A stretch of DNA of 64,000 bases. Origin: JAAYLC01 sp964636665. Lineage in GTDB: Bacteria; Bacteroidota; Bacteroidia; Flavobacteriales; Flavobacteriaceae. Within the stretch, counting starts at the first letter, position 1. Each line of letters starts with the position of its first letter. Below the pieces are notes generated by a model that did not search any database, was not told the DNA's origin, and worked only from the letters and a program-made list of their open reading frames with translations. Positions 45,365 to 54,694 of this stretch are shown one piece after another. The position numbers were made by a program, and so were the translations under genes. The stretch is taken from assembly GCA_964636665.1 (NCBI GenBank), contig CAZWVT010000001.1, forward strand, positions 62,001 through 126,000, given 5' to 3'.

Positions 45365-46993
45365 ATGAAAATTAAAAAGCGCCTTGGAATAGCTGTTCTT
45401 TTAATTGGAATGTTGTTCACTACCGTGAGTTTTAAAAGTGATTTTTTTGAAATTGCAAAGCAAATCGAAATTTTCACAACGCTCTATAAAGAACTCAACA
45501 TGAATTATGTCGATGAAATATCTCCTGCAACGCTTATGAACAAAGCGATAACAGGAATGTTGGAAGATTTGGATCCTTATACGGTTTATTGGAATGAACA
45601 ACAAGTGGAAGACGCCAAAATCTCCAGATCGGGAACTTACACCGGAATTGGAGCAAATGTAAAACACGAGAAAGATAAAATAATCATTGTGGAACCTTAT
45701 AAAAATTATCCCGCAGACAAAGCCGGTTTAAAAGCAGGCGATGAAATCATTAAAATTGGAGACATCAACGTTTCTGCTTTTGAAGACGATGCCGGAGAAC
45801 TATTAAAAGGAGCTCCGGGAACTTCGGTTGAAGTTACTTACAAACGGCAAAACAAAACACAATCAACAACCATTACTCGTGGAGCAGTTGAATTAAAAGC
45901 CGTTCCTTTTTACACCATGGCCGATGCTAACACAGGGTACATTGTACTCTCTCAATTTAGTGCACGCGCAACGACTGAAACTCGCGAAGCATTAATAAAT
46001 CTGAAAAATGAAGGTGCGAATAAAATAATCCTCGATTTAAGAGGAAATCCGGGAGGTTTGCTTTCGGAAGCTATAAATATTGTGAATCTTTTTGTTCCCC
46101 GAGGTGAAGTCATCACCAGTACCCAATCCCATATAAAAAAATACAACAAAGTTTACAGAACCATGAACGAACCTGTGGATAAAGATATTCCGCTTGTGGT
46201 TCTCATCAACGGTCGAAGCGCTTCAGCCAGTGAAATCGTTGCCGGCGCTGTTCAAGATTTAGACAGAGGCGTGATTATCGGTGCAAGAAGTTTTGGAAAA
46301 GGATTGGTTCAACGTCCTCAAAATTTAAATTACGGAACGCAGTTAAAAGTGACAATCTCCAGATATTACACACCAAGCGGAAGATGCATTCAATCCGTAA
46401 ATTATGGTGAAGTTGATGAAAACGGCGATCCGATTCGGTTGAATCCAACACATTACAACGAATTTAAAACACGAAAAGGAAGAACAGTTTATGACGGCGG
46501 CGGAATTTTACCGGATATAGAACTGAAATCGGCAATACAATCTCCTATTACTTTGACTTTAATCAGAGATAATATCATCTTTGATTATGCTACGAATTAT
46601 TATTATAAAAACAACCTGAAGAATTGGGATAATTTCGAATTAAAAGAATCTGATTTTAATGAATTTATAAAATTCATAGACCAAAAAGATTTCAGCTATC
46701 AGACTTCAGCAGAACAAAAATTTTCGGAAGGGTATAAAATAGCAAACGAAGAATTGGAAGAACAAGATATATCTCAAGCATATCAACAATTGATAAAAGC
46801 TATTGAAGAAGCAAAATCAAATCAAATTAAAAATAGAAAAGAAGAAATCAAATCAATTTTAACCGATGAAATTTTAAAAAGATATTTTTATCGAGAAGGT
46901 TTGTATCAATATCAACTTAAGCACAATCCGGAAATTACAGAAGCACTCCATGTTTTGAACAACAAAAACCGTTACCAATCTATTCTGAATTAA
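45365..46993 (+). CDS. S41-family C-terminal processing protease
   Basis: 542 aa, one N-terminal hydrophobic segment (about 7-23). A PDZ domain lies at about 85-165 (GIGANVKHEKDKIIIVEPYKN..AGLKAGDEI), followed by the tail-specific protease core with the serine nucleophile in GRSASASEIVAGA and the lysine base K312 in GARSFGKGLVQ. These proteases trim the C-termini of envelope proteins in the periplasm. The C-terminal 150 residues are a helical extension. Co-transcribed with rnpA. Confidence 0.94.
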   Translation: MKIKKRLGIAVLLIGMLFTTVSFKSDFFEIAKQIEIFTTLYKELNMNYVDEISPATLMNKAITGMLEDLDPYTVYWNEQQVEDAKISRSGTYTGIGANVKHEKDKIIIVEPYKNYPADKAGLKAGDEIIKIGDINVSAFEDDAGELLKGAPGTSVEVTYKRQNKTQSTTITRGAVELKAVPFYTMADANTGYIVLSQFSARATTETREALINLKNEGANKIILDLRGNPGGLLSEAINIVNLFVPRGEVITSTQSHIKKYNKVYRTMNEPVDKDIPLVVLINGRSASASEIVAGAVQDLDRGVIIGARSFGKGLVQRPQNLNYGTQLKVTISRYYTPSGRCIQSVNYGEVDENGDPIRLNPTHYNEFKTRKGRTVYDGGGILPDIELKSAIQSPITLTLIRDNIIFDYATNYYYKNNLKNWDNFELKESDFNEFIKFIDQKDFSYQTSAEQKFSEGYKIANEELEEQDISQAYQQLIKAIEEAKSNQIKNRKEEIKSILTDEILKRYFYREGLYQYQLKHNPEITEALHVLNNKNRYQSILN

Positions 46994-47093
46994 AGAATAA
47001 AACTCTTTAAAAGAGCATTCTTAACATCGGTGATTTCTATTTTATAAAACCATTAACGCATTAAATAGTTGAAGATTATTAATTTGCGCTGTT

Positions 47094-47465
47094 ATGACAA
47101 ATGCAGTAAGAGAACAAAACACAGACATTTTAAAAGATACAATTGCCTATCTTGAATCAAGGGGATATGAAGAAATAAAATCTCCCATTGAAGGCTATGA
47201 ATCTCCAAAATCCTATCTAAAAGCGGGTGAAGATATTTCTGTTACTCCCGATATTGTAGCAGTCAGAAATGGAATTAAACACTACTTTGAAATCGGTTTA
47301 AAAACTGATGAACCCTCTTTATTAAAATCAAAATGGCAGTTTTTGAAAACTTTGTCTCAAATGAAAAATCAACGGTTTAAAGTGATTACGCACCGCGGAC
47401 ATTATAGTTTTACCGACGAATTACTCCAAGAATTGAATTTATCAAATAACTTAATTCGGATTTAA
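47094..47465 (+). CDS. Conserved hypothetical, possible PD-(D/E)XK nuclease-like fold
   Basis: 123 aa. A compact alpha/beta protein: N-terminal helix (LKDTIAYLESRGY), then SVTPDIVAVRNGIKHYFEIGLKT, then a helix with KSKWQFLKTLSQMKN, a strand RFKVITH and a final helix. The PD followed twelve residues later by E..K resembles the PD-(D/E)XK nuclease core, but the spacing E-I-G-L-K is not the classical E-x-K, so activity is doubtful. Flavobacterial homologues exist as far as I recall, without known function. Convergent with the GNAT gene (4-bp overlap of ends). Confidence 0.7.
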   Translation: MTNAVREQNTDILKDTIAYLESRGYEEIKSPIEGYESPKSYLKAGEDISVTPDIVAVRNGIKHYFEIGLKTDEPSLLKSKWQFLKTLSQMKNQRFKVITHRGHYSFTDELLQELNLSNNLIRI

Positions 47466-47905
47466 CCCTCCCGAACCATTGAAATGTGTGGAATATTTTC
47501 TTCTAAATAACGATTTCCTACAGTTTTAAAATCGTGAATTTCATAAAAAGTAACCAGATAAAGCTGTGCTGAAATTTGAATTTCCTTAGTATTAAAATGA
47601 GTTTCAATAGCTTTAATTGCCGCATCGACGATTTGATGACCGTATCCTAATTTTCTGTAGTTTTCACGAACCAAAACCCGTCCAATTGCAGCTTTTTTAA
47701 AATAAATTCCAGCCGGAAAACAACGTGCATAAGCAACAATCATATTGTCTTCCATCCCAATAATGTGAAGTGCTTTGTCATCTTTTCCATCCAAATCTTG
47801 ATACACACAATGTTGTTCCATTACAAAAACTTCGGTGCGTATGCTTAAAATATCGTACAATTCATTTTTGCTTAGTTCTTGATAAGTTTTTACGAAAATT
47901 TTCAT
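47462..47905 (-). CDS. GNAT acetyltransferase, ElaA-like
   Basis: 147 aa, one GNAT domain. FVMEQHCVYQDLDGKD near residues 27-42 and IGRVLVRENYRKLGYGHQIV (acetyl-CoA loop) match the ElaA subfamily, whose physiological substrate is not known. It is 35 bp downstream of rpiB on the same strand. Confidence 0.9.
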   Translation of the reverse strand: MKIFVKTYQELSKNELYDILSIRTEVFVMEQHCVYQDLDGKDDKALHIIGMEDNMIVAYARCFPAGIYFKKAAIGRVLVRENYRKLGYGHQIVDAAIKAIETHFNTKEIQISAQLYLVTFYEIHDFKTVGNRYLEENIPHISMVREG

Positions 47906-47940
47906 AACCCTAATGAATTGTATATCTGATTGAATAAATT

Positions 47941-48378
47941 TTATTTAACCGCGCAAGAAATCTTATTGATACGGTTAATATGTCGGCCACCATCAAATTC
48001 AGTTTCCAGAAAAGTTTTTACCATTTCCACAGCTTGTTCCATACTCGTATAGCGTGACGGAATACTGATAACATTGGCATCGTTATGTTGACGAGCTAAA
48101 ACTGCAATTTCTTTCATCCAGCACAATGCCGAACGAACTTTTTGATGTTTGTTTGCAGTCATATTTGCACCGTTTCCACTTCCACAAATTATAATTCCAA
48201 AAGTAGCTTCTCCTTCTGATACATCTTTTGCTACCGGATGCACAAAATCAGGATAATCTACACTGTTTTCAGAATCCGTTCCGTGATTTACAATATCGTA
48301 ACCGGATTCTTTAAGAAAAGTTACAATTCTGTTTTTATATGCTGTTCCGGCATGGTCGTTTCCGATAGAAATTTTCAT
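47941..48378 (-). CDS. rpiB: Ribose-5-phosphate isomerase B
   Basis: 145 aa. It interconverts ribose 5-phosphate and ribulose 5-phosphate in the pentose phosphate pathway. Motifs: GNDHAGTAYKN at the start and IICGSGNGANMTANKHQKVRSALC, with the catalytic cysteine in ICGSG. Length usual. A -7 box lies at 48398-48405. Confidence 0.94.
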   Translation of the reverse strand: MKISIGNDHAGTAYKNRIVTFLKESGYDIVNHGTDSENSVDYPDFVHPVAKDVSEGEATFGIIICGSGNGANMTANKHQKVRSALCWMKEIAVLARQHNDANVISIPSRYTSMEQAVEMVKTFLETEFDGGRHINRINKISCAVK

Positions 48379-48397
48379 GATATTTAATTTTTAAAAA

Positions 48398-48405
48398 CAA
48401 AGATA
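48398..48405 (-). promoter_or_regulatory. -7 box of rpiB
   Basis: Reads TATCTTTG on the minus strand, 19 bp upstream of the rpiB start. Confidence 0.45.
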
Positions 48406-48926
48406 ACAAGCAGCTCCATATAGCTATTTATTTTTGAGAGGATTTTATGAAATAAGCTTAACAGATTGATACTCCTCTAATTAATAAAATCGTAACATTT
48501 ATGTAAGTTATCTGTTAATATCTGTTAACAAAAAAGAATAAGTAAATTTTGTTTTGACGCTTATTTTTCTAATTGATATTATTTCAATCAAAACAAAAAT
48601 ATAAGTAAGCTATTTTTAGATGAAATATCTTCTTAAAAATCGTATTCATCAACAAGAAAATAATTGCAATTTATCAAATAAAGGTATTTTAAAAGTTATT
48701 AAGAGCTGTGAATAGAACATTGGATTATTTTGTATTGAAATGATTTTAAATCGATTAATCAAAACAACAAGTGTTGATAAGTTGCAGTAAAATGTAGGTA
48801 TCCAATTATGCAATAATTTTCCAGAATAGTTATCCCCATTATTAACAGCCCATAATCATCATCATTAAAATTTTTAAATTAAATAAAAAACAAATAAATA
48901 TTATATAGTTGTGGATAACTGATTTT
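48406..48926. other. Long AT-rich non-coding region with DnaA-box-like sequences, candidate oriC
   Basis: This is the longest gap-free stretch without a gene in the window (over 500 bp). It contains a perfect DnaA box, TGTGGATAA (48911-48919, the complement of TTATCCACA), and near matches TTATCCCCA (48830-48838), TGTTGATAA (48772-48780) and TGTGAATAG (48707-48715). Two tandem copies of TATCTGTTAA lie at 48509-48528. A very AT-rich tract (about 48866-48907) adjoins the perfect box and would suit duplex opening. No open frame of note exists on either strand. A replication origin is the simplest reading but is inferred. Confidence 0.45.
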
Positions 48927-49166
48927 TCAGACTTTTTTCAAATGCGCCGAATCGTTAAAATCAGATATTATTTGCTGAGCGCGTTCAACATCTTCTTCGT
49001 GAACTTTAAGATGAATTCCACCGCCCGATAAGGGATAAAATGGAAGTACGCTTAAAAAAGTTTCATTCTGAAAGAAATGACGTATATTTTCTTGCTCTAA
49101 CAGTAATTTTAAAACGGCATACTCTGCGGCAAATTGAAAAATAGCAAGGGTATGAAAATTTGTCAT
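48927..49166 (-). CDS. DUF2007 domain protein
   Basis: 79 aa, no signal peptide. It fits the DUF2007 family, small ferredoxin-like proteins once suggested to have a signalling role: helix AAEYAVLKLLLEQENI, strand region LSGGGIHLKVHEEDVERAQQII. Monocistronic, divergent from rnr. Confidence 0.85.
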   Translation of the reverse strand: MTNFHTLAIFQFAAEYAVLKLLLEQENIRHFFQNETFLSVLPFYPLSGGGIHLKVHEEDVERAQQIISDFNDSAHLKKV

Positions 49167-49260
49167 ATAAAATAAGTTTTATTGAGAACCGCAAAATGAA
49201 ATAAAATAAAAATATGAATTCATTTCTACATATATAGTATTTTTACATAAATATAAATGC

Positions 49261-51498
49261 ATGAATAAGAAAAAAAATAATAAAAATAGAACTTCAAAAA
49301 AATCAAAAAAAGACTCCTTTGCTATCAAGATTCAGTCAGTTTTAAAAAATGCGCCACAGCCATTAAATTATAAACAGATTGCAGCAAAACTGGATGTAGA
49401 TGATGCTGAAAGTAGAAATCAGATTATTAAGAGCATCAAAAAACTGATTAAAAAAGAATACATCGAAGAAGTTTCAAGAGGAAAATACCAACTTGCAAAA
49501 GATTCAAATTATTATACAGGAATTGTAGATATGACTTCCTCCGGATACGGTTTTGTCATGGTAGATAATCTTGATGAAGATATTTTGATTAAAAATAAAA
49601 ATCTAAATAGAGCTTTACACAGAGATATTGTTGAAGTTTATCTGTACAATCGAAGAAAAGAAGGAAAATTAGAAGGCGTTATAACGCAAATAATCGAACG
49701 TACACAGAAAGAATATGTAGGCGTTATCAAGATTTCAGCTCATTTTGCATTTGTTGAAACTGAAAGCAGCAAAATGGGAACTGATATTTTTATTCCGATA
49801 AACAAAATTGGAACTGCTAAAGACGGAGAAAAAGTCATGGTAGAAATTGAAGATTGGCCGGAAACTGCAGATTCTCCCACAGGTCGTGTAATAAAAGTTT
49901 TTGGGATGCCGGGTGAGCATGCTACAGAAATTCATTCCATCCTTGCACAATACGGATTGCCGTCAGAATTTCCAAATGAAGTTGAAGAATATGCAAATGA
50001 AATAGACACAAAGATTTCAGAAGCGGAAATTCAAAAAAGAAAAGACATTCGTGATGTTTTGACTTTTACAATTGATCCAAAAGATGCCAAAGATTTTGAC
50101 GATGCTTTGTCTTTTCAAAAATTAGAAAATGGAAATTTTGAAATCGGGGTGCATATTGCCGATGTTTCTCATTATGTAAAAGCCGGAACTATTTTGGATG
50201 ACGAAGCATACGAACGTGCAACTTCAATTTATTTGGTTGACCGAGTTGTTCCCATGTTACCGGAAATTTTATCAAATCAAGCGTGCTCATTACGCCCTCA
50301 TGAAGAAAAATATACCTTTTCCGCCATTTTTGAAATCGATTCCCAAGCCAATGTTATCAATCAATGGTTTGGAAAAACTGTCACTTTAAGCAATGCGCGA
50401 TTTTCTTATGAAGAAGCACAACATATAATTGAAGAATATGATGGTATTTCTGTTGAAGAGTATTCAACTGTTCAAATTCCCAAAGAAATTTCCATTCAAG
50501 ATGCTGCTTATGAAGTTTCCAAACCCATTGTAGAAGCTATTTGCGGTATGAATAATTTGGCACAAAAATTACGTCAAAAACGGATGCGTGCCGGTGCCAT
50601 TTCATTTGATAAAGTTGAAGTAAAATTTATTCTTGATAAAGAAAATGAACCTACAGGCGTTTATTTTAAAGAAAGTAAAGATGCCAATAAACTGATAGAA
50701 GAATTTATGTTACTTGCAAATCGCAAAGTAGCTGAATTTATAGGAAAACAACAACCGAAGAAAACATTTGTTTACCGTGTTCACGACGAACCCGATGATG
50801 AAAAATTAGCTGCATTGCAAAAAATTATAAGCCGTTTTGGATATAAGATAAATACAAAAAGTGCACAATCAACGGCAAATTCACTCAACAAACTTTTAAA
50901 AGACGTCGAAGGTAAAAAAGAGCAAAATCTCATTGACACTTTAACGATTCGCAGTATGAGTAAAGCTTTTTATACGACTTTCAATATCGGGCATTACGGT
51001 TTGGCTTTTGATTTTTACAGTCATTTTACCTCTCCCATTCGTCGTTATCCCGATATTATAGCACACCGACTTCTTTTTCACTATCTTGAAAACGGAAATT
51101 CGCCTTCCGAAGAAGCGTACGAAGAAAAATGCGCACACAGTAGCGAAATGGAAAATTTAGCGGTCAATGCAGAACGCGACAGTATCAAATATATGCAAGT
51201 AAAATATATGATGCATCAACGTGACACAGAATTTTTAGGCGTAATTTCGGGCGTTACAGAATGGGGAATTTATATAGAAATTATTTCCAATAAATGTGAA
51301 GGAATGGTACGTTTGCAAGATTTAAAAGATGACAGATATATTTTTGATGCCGATGATTTTGCTGTTTTCGGCCAACGTACCGGAAATGTATATCAATTGG
51401 GAGATGAAGTTTACGTCAAAGTAAAAAATGCAGATTTAGTAAAGAAACATCTTGATTTTTATTTAATAGGACATCGGGAAATGAATGAAAACAATTAG
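49261..51498 (+). CDS. rnr: Ribonuclease R
   Basis: 745 aa, 3'-5' exoribonuclease that degrades structured RNA. Order: a basic N-terminus (1-18) and winged helix (about 20-80), two cold-shock domains (about 85-215), an RNB catalytic domain with the aspartate cluster IDPKDAKDFDDAL (271-283), RKVAEFIG and FTSPIRRYPD, then an S1 domain (about 655-735). It is less basic at the C-terminus than the E. coli enzyme. Confidence 0.97.
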   Translation: MNKKKNNKNRTSKKSKKDSFAIKIQSVLKNAPQPLNYKQIAAKLDVDDAESRNQIIKSIKKLIKKEYIEEVSRGKYQLAKDSNYYTGIVDMTSSGYGFVMVDNLDEDILIKNKNLNRALHRDIVEVYLYNRRKEGKLEGVITQIIERTQKEYVGVIKISAHFAFVETESSKMGTDIFIPINKIGTAKDGEKVMVEIEDWPETADSPTGRVIKVFGMPGEHATEIHSILAQYGLPSEFPNEVEEYANEIDTKISEAEIQKRKDIRDVLTFTIDPKDAKDFDDALSFQKLENGNFEIGVHIADVSHYVKAGTILDDEAYERATSIYLVDRVVPMLPEILSNQACSLRPHEEKYTFSAIFEIDSQANVINQWFGKTVTLSNARFSYEEAQHIIEEYDGISVEEYSTVQIPKEISIQDAAYEVSKPIVEAICGMNNLAQKLRQKRMRAGAISFDKVEVKFILDKENEPTGVYFKESKDANKLIEEFMLLANRKVAEFIGKQQPKKTFVYRVHDEPDDEKLAALQKIISRFGYKINTKSAQSTANSLNKLLKDVEGKKEQNLIDTLTIRSMSKAFYTTFNIGHYGLAFDFYSHFTSPIRRYPDIIAHRLLFHYLENGNSPSEEAYEEKCAHSSEMENLAVNAERDSIKYMQVKYMMHQRDTEFLGVISGVTEWGIYIEIISNKCEGMVRLQDLKDDRYIFDADDFAVFGQRTGNVYQLGDEVYVKVKNADLVKKHLDFYLIGHREMNENN

Positions 51499-51537
51499 TT
51501 ACTAAATTCGCTATTTTTCCCTTTTTAAATTTTGTTG

Positions 51538-52257
51538 ATGAATGCTATGACAGATGGTCTGATATATGCCGTTTTATATGGTTTTTTACTTTCTTTTGCG
51601 GTAGGTCCTGTTTTTTTTACATTAATAGAAACAGCAATTTCAAAAGGAATAAGGGCAGCTATTTTTTTTGATTTAGGAGCTATTTCCGCGGATATCGTAT
51701 TTATTATCATCGCCTTTTACAGTACGAATAAAATATTAGAAAAATTACAACACGATCCGGCATTGTTGATTTTTGGAGGCATTGTTCTCATAGCTTACGG
51801 AGTTATTACCTATATCAGGATAAACAATTCCATTTTTAAAATCATGCGGGAATATTATACAAAAGCAGTAAAAGGAAAATTCAGAAATCTTTTTTTTAAG
51901 GGTTTTTTTCTAAATTTCGTGAATTTCGGTGTATTAATCGGATGGATTGCCACACTTGTAATGGCAAATGCCCTTACTACAACTGATTCCGGTGTTTTTT
52001 GGTTTTTAGCCACAGTATTGATAACTTTTTTTTCGACCGATCTTTTAAAAATCACACTTGCCAAACGCGTCATGCGAAGATTGTCGGGAAGATTAATATT
52101 TAAAACAAAGCAGTGGGTAAGTATTCTTATAGTGATTTTCGGAATTTTTTTATTGATTCAAGGAATTTTTCCTCAAGGATTAGAAGCCGGACTGGATACA
52201 ATTCCCGGACAACCACATCCGTTGGATAAACCAATTCCACCAGTTATAAAAGAATAA
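51538..52257 (+). CDS. LysE-family exporter
   Basis: About 239 aa from the ATG at 51538; ATG at 51547 is an alternative, and two TTG codons precede it. Six hydrophobic segments, with LLSFAVGPVFFTLIETAISKG near the N-terminus matching LysE/RhtB amino-acid exporters. The tail (GLEAGLDTIPGQPHPLDKP) is an unusual Pro-rich extension. 39 bp after rnr. Confidence 0.88.
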   Translation: MNAMTDGLIYAVLYGFLLSFAVGPVFFTLIETAISKGIRAAIFFDLGAISADIVFIIIAFYSTNKILEKLQHDPALLIFGGIVLIAYGVITYIRINNSIFKIMREYYTKAVKGKFRNLFFKGFFLNFVNFGVLIGWIATLVMANALTTTDSGVFWFLATVLITFFSTDLLKITLAKRVMRRLSGRLIFKTKQWVSILIVIFGIFLLIQGIFPQGLEAGLDTIPGQPHPLDKPIPPVIKE

Positions 52258-52290
52258 AAAAACCTCCAAAAAAAATATTTTGAAGGTTTT
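52256..52290 (+). terminator. Rho-independent terminator after the LysE gene
   Basis: A 13-bp stem, AAAACCTCCAAAA with TTTTGAAGGTTTT (one mismatch). It adjoins the 3' end of tRNA-Cys and may serve it too from the other strand. Confidence 0.6.
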
Positions 52291-52292
52291 CG

Positions 52293-52363
52293 AGGCATCG
52301 AGCGGATTCGAACCGCTGTAGAAGGTTTTGCAGACCTCTGCCTAGCCACTCGGCCACGATGCC
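52293..52363 (-). tRNA. tRNA-Cys (anticodon GCA)
   Basis: 71 nt on the minus strand: acceptor GGCATCG/CGATGCC, anticodon stem GAGGT/ACCTT with loop CTGCAAA (anticodon GCA), T arm AGCGG-TTCGAAT-CCGCT, discriminator T(U73) as usual for Cys. CCA not encoded. Confidence 0.95.
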
Positions 52364-52441
52364 GTATTTGAAAGAAAGTTTTCTAAAAAACGATTGCAAA
52401 TATAGAAACTTATACAAGAATCGGCAACACACTTTTAAAAA

Positions 52442-52798
52442 TTATCTTTTACCTTTCATAATAACGCACACTTCCGATACGTCTCCACCAATGGGCGGAT
52501 TTTTTTTAGCAATGGAAACTTTAACTTTTTTTACAAGTTCCAATTCTGATAAAACTGAATCTATAATGCGTTTTGCCACATTTTCCAACAGCTTGGATCT
52601 AATTGACATTTCTTTTTTTACGATGGATTTAAGATGAACATAATCAATCGTATCTGTCAATAAATCAGTTTTTGAAGCGTATGTAAGATTTGAATAAACC
52701 GTTAAATCAACAAGATAATCGGAGCCGATAACTCCTTCTTCATCCAAGCACCCGTGATATGCATAAACACGGATTTTTTTTAGCTTAATTTTGTCCAA
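52442..52798 (-). CDS. folB: Dihydroneopterin aldolase
   Basis: 118 aa. It splits dihydroneopterin to 6-hydroxymethyl-dihydropterin and glycolaldehyde in folate synthesis. The YAYHGCLDEEGVIG loop carries the conserved active-site glutamate, and VSIAKKNPPIGGDV the conserved lysine. T-fold homo-oligomer, normal size. Divergent from glnS. Confidence 0.93.
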   Translation of the reverse strand: MDKIKLKKIRVYAYHGCLDEEGVIGSDYLVDLTVYSNLTYASKTDLLTDTIDYVHLKSIVKKEMSIRSKLLENVAKRIIDSVLSELELVKKVKVSIAKKNPPIGGDVSEVCVIMKGKR

Positions 52799-52863
52799 TT
52801 TTCTCTCTAAAATAGATGTTCAAAACTACAATAAAAGTGCGTATTTTTATCAGTCTTTTTTTG

Positions 52864-52871
52864 TAAATTTG
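52864..52871 (+). promoter_or_regulatory. -7 box of glnS
   Basis: TAAATTTG, 17 bp before the glnS ATG; matches TAnnTTTG. Confidence 0.45.
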
Positions 52872-52888
52872 CGCCATCATTTTTTGTT

Positions 52889-54568
52889 ATGGCAAAAGAA
52901 GTAGCATCTCTCAACTTTTTAGAGCATATCATCGAAGAAGATTTACAAAGCAACTATAAATTATCCGATTTATGCTTTCGATTTCCACCTGAACCAAATG
53001 GATATTTACACATCGGTCATGCCACTTCTATCTGTCTGAATTTCGGATTCGGATTAAAATACAATGCACCGGTCAATCTTCGTTTTGACGATACCAATCC
53101 CATTAAAGAAGAACAAGAATTTGTCGATGCCATCAAACGCGATGTTGAATGGCTTGGATTTAAATGGGCAAAAGAATGCTATGCTTCTGATTATTTCCAA
53201 CAACTTTACGATTGGGCAGTTCAGCTTATTAAAGATGGAAAAGCGTATGTAGATTCGCAATCTTCAGAAGAAATTGCACAACAAAAAGGAACTCCTCAAG
53301 TTCCCGGGACGAACAGTCCGTTTCGAAACCGTTCGGTTGAAGAAAATTTGGAGCTGTTTGAAAAAATGAAAAATGGAGAAACTCCGGAAGGACAACATGT
53401 GCTACGTGCAAAAATTGATATGGCATCACCGAATATGCTGATGCGGGATCCGGTAATGTACCGCGTACTCCACAAACCTCATCACAGAACAGGGACAGAC
53501 TGGAAAATTTATCCAATGTACGATTGGGCGCATGGCGAAAGTGATTATATAGAACAGATTTCTCATTCTTTTTGTACGTTGGAATTTTTACCACATCGCG
53601 AATTATACGATTGGTTTTTAGATCAGATTTACGATACTGCCAAATTAAGACCTAAGCAACGTGAATTTGCACGTCGAAATTTAAGTCATACGGTTGTGAG
53701 CAAAAGAAGATTGGCACAATTGGTAAGCAATGGAATCGTTTCAAGTTGGGACGACCCCCGAATGCCGACTATTGCAGGATTGAGACGCCGTGGATACACT
53801 CCGGAATCCATCCGAAATTTTGCTGACAGCATAGGCGTAGGAAAAAGAGAAAATCTCATCGATGTTTCTCACTTAGAATTTCATATCCGTGAAGATTTAA
53901 ATAAGAAAGTACCTCGAATCATGGTTGTTTTAGATCCTATAAAAATTGTCATCGAAAATTATCCGGAAAATAAAGTAGAATGGTTGGAAGCCGAAAATAA
54001 TCCCGAAGACGATGCAATGGGTACTCGAAAAGTTCCGTTCTCCCGAGAACTTTATATTGAACGTGAAGACTTTAAAGAAGAAGCAAATCGTAAATTTTTC
54101 CGTTTGACCATCGGTAAAGAAGTGCGATTAAAAAATGCTTATATCATTAAAGCCCATAATGTAATTAAAGACGAAGAAGGAAATATCATAGAAATACGTT
54201 GTACTTACGATGAAGAAAGCAGAAGCGGAAGCGGAACTGAAGCATCAATGCGCAAGGTAAAAGGAACGCTTCATTGGGTTTCAATTCCTCATGCAATCGA
54301 AACAGAAGTTCGACTTTATGACAGACTTTTTGTCGAAGCTGCTCCTGATGCTCAAAAAGAAAAAGATTTCTTAGAGTTTCTCAATCCGGATTCTTTAAAA
54401 ATTATTACAGGTTACGCTGAACCAAGTATTGAAAGAGTAGAAGCTGAAGATAAATTTCAGTTTCAACGTTTGGGTTATTTTACTGTTGATAAAGACACCA
54501 CAGATTCTAAGATTGTTTTTAATCGTACAGTGCCGTTACGTGATTCTTGGGAGAAAATAGAATCATAA
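52889..54568 (+). CDS. glnS: Glutaminyl-tRNA synthetase
   Basis: 559 aa, class I synthetase charging tRNA-Gln directly. The HIGH motif is PEPNGYLHIGHATSI (41-44), the KMSKS equivalent is TVVSKRRLAQLV (269-273), and the glutamine-specific FDDTNPIKEEQEFVD segment is present. The C-terminal half is the two-beta-barrel anticodon-binding domain of GlnRS. Length normal. Confidence 0.97.
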   Translation: MAKEVASLNFLEHIIEEDLQSNYKLSDLCFRFPPEPNGYLHIGHATSICLNFGFGLKYNAPVNLRFDDTNPIKEEQEFVDAIKRDVEWLGFKWAKECYASDYFQQLYDWAVQLIKDGKAYVDSQSSEEIAQQKGTPQVPGTNSPFRNRSVEENLELFEKMKNGETPEGQHVLRAKIDMASPNMLMRDPVMYRVLHKPHHRTGTDWKIYPMYDWAHGESDYIEQISHSFCTLEFLPHRELYDWFLDQIYDTAKLRPKQREFARRNLSHTVVSKRRLAQLVSNGIVSSWDDPRMPTIAGLRRRGYTPESIRNFADSIGVGKRENLIDVSHLEFHIREDLNKKVPRIMVVLDPIKIVIENYPENKVEWLEAENNPEDDAMGTRKVPFSRELYIEREDFKEEANRKFFRLTIGKEVRLKNAYIIKAHNVIKDEEGNIIEIRCTYDEESRSGSGTEASMRKVKGTLHWVSIPHAIETEVRLYDRLFVEAAPDAQKEKDFLEFLNPDSLKIITGYAEPSIERVEAEDKFQFQRLGYFTVDKDTTDSKIVFNRTVPLRDSWEKIES

Positions 54569-54694
54569 CTTATCCTTAACCAATTAGAAATTTCTATTCT
54601 ATTCTTTTGCGGACAGTGAGTTCTTTGAAAGAAACAGATTCCCTGTATCTAAACCCACTCTAAATCTTATAGAAATTTTTAAACCTTTATTAAT

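Noticed and set aside
46994..47040. Terminator after the S41 protease gene
   Set aside because: An imperfect hairpin (AAGAAT..ATTCTT) exists but has mismatches and no T-tract.
54569..54694. Cobalamin or other riboswitch upstream of the TonB-dependent receptor
   Set aside because: 126 bp is too short for a cobalamin element, and no B12-box-like sequence is seen.
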